From the NCBI GenBank assembly GCA_030268105.1, contig BSDZ01000080.1, positions 4,961,501 through 5,025,500 of the forward strand: DNA of 64,000 nt, given 5' to 3'. Made by a program: the position numbers and the translations under genes. The stretch is from Volvox africanus (Eukaryota; Chlorophyta; Chlorophyceae; Chlamydomonadales; Volvocaceae). The notes below the pieces were generated by a model. It did not search any database and was not told the DNA's origin. It was given only the letters and a program-made list of their open reading frames with translations. Shown here piece by piece: positions 63,098 through 64,000 of the stretch (position 1 is the first letter of the stretch; every line of letters begins with the position of its first letter).

Positions 63098-63858
63098 TCA
63101 TTGACTGCAAGTAATATCTGATTTTTTTTGCGATACCATTTCTAAGCTAAGGTTTTGTAACAATTCCGGGATAATGGTTTGACAAATCTCAGGTGATTAC
63201 TCGCAAAATTATAGGTGGCTCGTAAATTATTGTAAGACTTAAATTTTTTGTCCAGTTGGGCAGTCCTTCTTTGCTTCAAAGATGATATATTGTTAACAAA
63301 AACACAATTGCTATATTTAGCACATCTAAGCGACATTGACTTAGTTTGGGAATAGATGCTGCTGTCGGCCTTACCGGCTTTTTGAGTAAGTTTCTGGCGG
63401 CGAAACTCCCAGCCCCAGCAATATTCCTTAAGGGTTTAATTAAGTTTAAAAATATTAGGGTTATCGGCGCTTGGATTAATCTCGGTTGGGTAGATAATTT
63501 TTCAGGAAAAGTTGTTACATTTTCTACTTTCTCCACCTTTATACAAGCAACTTCTGTTCCAAATTTCTTGCACGAATCGATCATTACCATTGTTGATTCG
63601 GGGTGTAAAATCTCATCACCACCTACAAAATGAACATAATCTCTTGTAGGTAGACTTATAGCCTTATTTATACTTATTGCCGCCCCTTGGGTTTGCTGGG
63701 TAATAATTATTGTTCTTGGTAAATAGTTAACGGCGAATTTAACGGTAGTTAAAGATTTATCTTTTGAGCCATCATCAATAATGATAAACTCTTTTGTAAA
63801 TGTACCAGTCGTGTTTTTAGCGATTTTATTAAACAAGGAATGTTATTTTCATCGTCAT
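63098..63858 (-). pseudogene. Rickettsia-like glycosyltransferase family 2, broken
   Basis: The longest intact piece (63836-63276) shows the GT2 pattern: IIIDDGSKDKS (nucleotide-sugar DDGS motif), GAAISINKAI, and YVHFVGGDEILHPES where the usual DxD is GGDE. Three lesions are visible. Near 63838-63850 the start frame (ATG at 63858, MKITFLV-like) breaks off and a few residues of the first strand are missing. At the five-A run 63379-63383 the frame shifts into SSIYSQTKSMSLRCAKYSN. Near 63190 it shifts again into a tail that ends at 63098. Stitched by eye the pieces cover one GT2-type protein of about 250 residues, the sort used for surface glycan synthesis. As a GT-A fold enzyme it would be inactive. 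It lies upstream of groES on the same strand. Confidence 0.75.
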
Positions 63859-63916
63859 TTTAAAGGAATACATAAGTACATTTTAGCATATTTAAATTAC
63901 TACGTATTGTACAAAA

Positions 63917-64000
63917 ATGGTTAAAATTAGCTGCTACAAAACTACCCAAGGAAAACTCTCAAGAGCATTTTGCAATCTGGCAGAAAATGTTATCATAACG
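63917..64000 (+). CDS. Possible HolC-like (DNA polymerase III chi) start, partial
   Basis: An open frame from the ATG at 63917 to the window edge gives 28 residues beginning MVKISCYKTT and including a LSRAFCNLAENV helix. A strand, a Tyr-x-Thr turn and an ALCxLAEK-like helix is the usual beginning of HolC, the chi subunit that links the bacterial clamp loader to single-strand binding protein. The call is weak because so little is visible. It is divergent from the broken GT2 gene, and its composition is as AT-rich as the rest of the bacterial segment. Confidence 0.35.
   Translation, partial: MVKISCYKTTQGKLSRAFCNLAENVIIT

Noticed and set aside
63142..63336. Independent small bacterial gene of 64 codons
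   Set aside because: Its sequence continues the GT2 protein after the frame break at 63379-63383. It is a fragment of the same broken gene.

Overview
The window is nuclear DNA of a green alga, most likely a volvocine or other chlamydomonadalean, joined near position 62,622 to about 1.4 kb of AT-rich bacterial DNA that looks rickettsial. The algal call rests on intron-dense genes with GT-AG introns, TGTAA poly(A) signals after most stop codons, a short interstitial TTTTAGGG run (the Chlamydomonas-type telomere unit), an alpha-tubulin of the algal/plant type, and long low-complexity Ala, Pro and Gln tracts. No database search was possible. Family names come from motifs, exon phase and remembered family features.

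Layout: 1-1.7 kb holds no recognised gene, only a perfect AT-rich hairpin. 1.7-7.2 kb is a large SR-rich and proline-rich splicing-type protein (+). 8.3-12.05 kb is an eight-exon DHRS4-like short-chain dehydrogenase (-) ending in the peroxisomal signal SRL. It is divergent from a six-exon LRRC61-like leucine-rich-repeat gene (12.65-14.5 kb, +). 15.6-21.1 kb carries two tandem thymidylate kinase genes (-) with the same five-exon architecture; only one has an N-terminal targeting-like extension. At 22.08-22.34 kb is a small repeat structure. 22.4-23.4 kb is an enoyl-CoA delta-isomerase (+) ending in SKL.

23.65-34.4 kb is a very long, many-exon PhoD-like metallophosphatase (-) with P/Q-rich tails. 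A 3 kb gene-poor stretch with a TCTAGATA-type repeat cluster separates it from alpha-tubulin (37.4-39.2 kb, +). A closely spaced organelle-targeted helical-repeat (OPR/FAST-like) gene (39.4-42.3 kb) and the Ran GTPase (44.15-45.2 kb) follow. Ran converges with a C5orf34-like gene (45.9-47.9 kb, -) over a palindromic poly(A) signal. A UBXN7-like UBA-UAS-UIM-UBX protein (48.2-51.0 kb, +) and the small-RNA 2'-O-methyltransferase HEN1 (52.35-62.0 kb, +) complete the algal part.

The algal genes do not form one pathway. They cover RNA processing (SR protein, HEN1), nucleotide synthesis (two TMPKs), peroxisomal metabolism (DHRS4-like and ECI-like, both with PTS1), phosphate or ester hydrolysis (PhoD-like), nuclear transport (Ran), ubiquitin/p97 function (UBXN7-like) and cytoskeleton (tubulin).

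The most notable feature is 62,623-64,000. A groES with one frameshift keeps a sigma-32-like promoter but stops exactly at the junction, with no groEL after it. A glycosyltransferase family 2 gene is broken in at least two places. The start of a possible holC runs off the end. This is either a decaying endosymbiont-to-nucleus transfer or an assembly join to an endosymbiont contig, and read evidence must decide between them.
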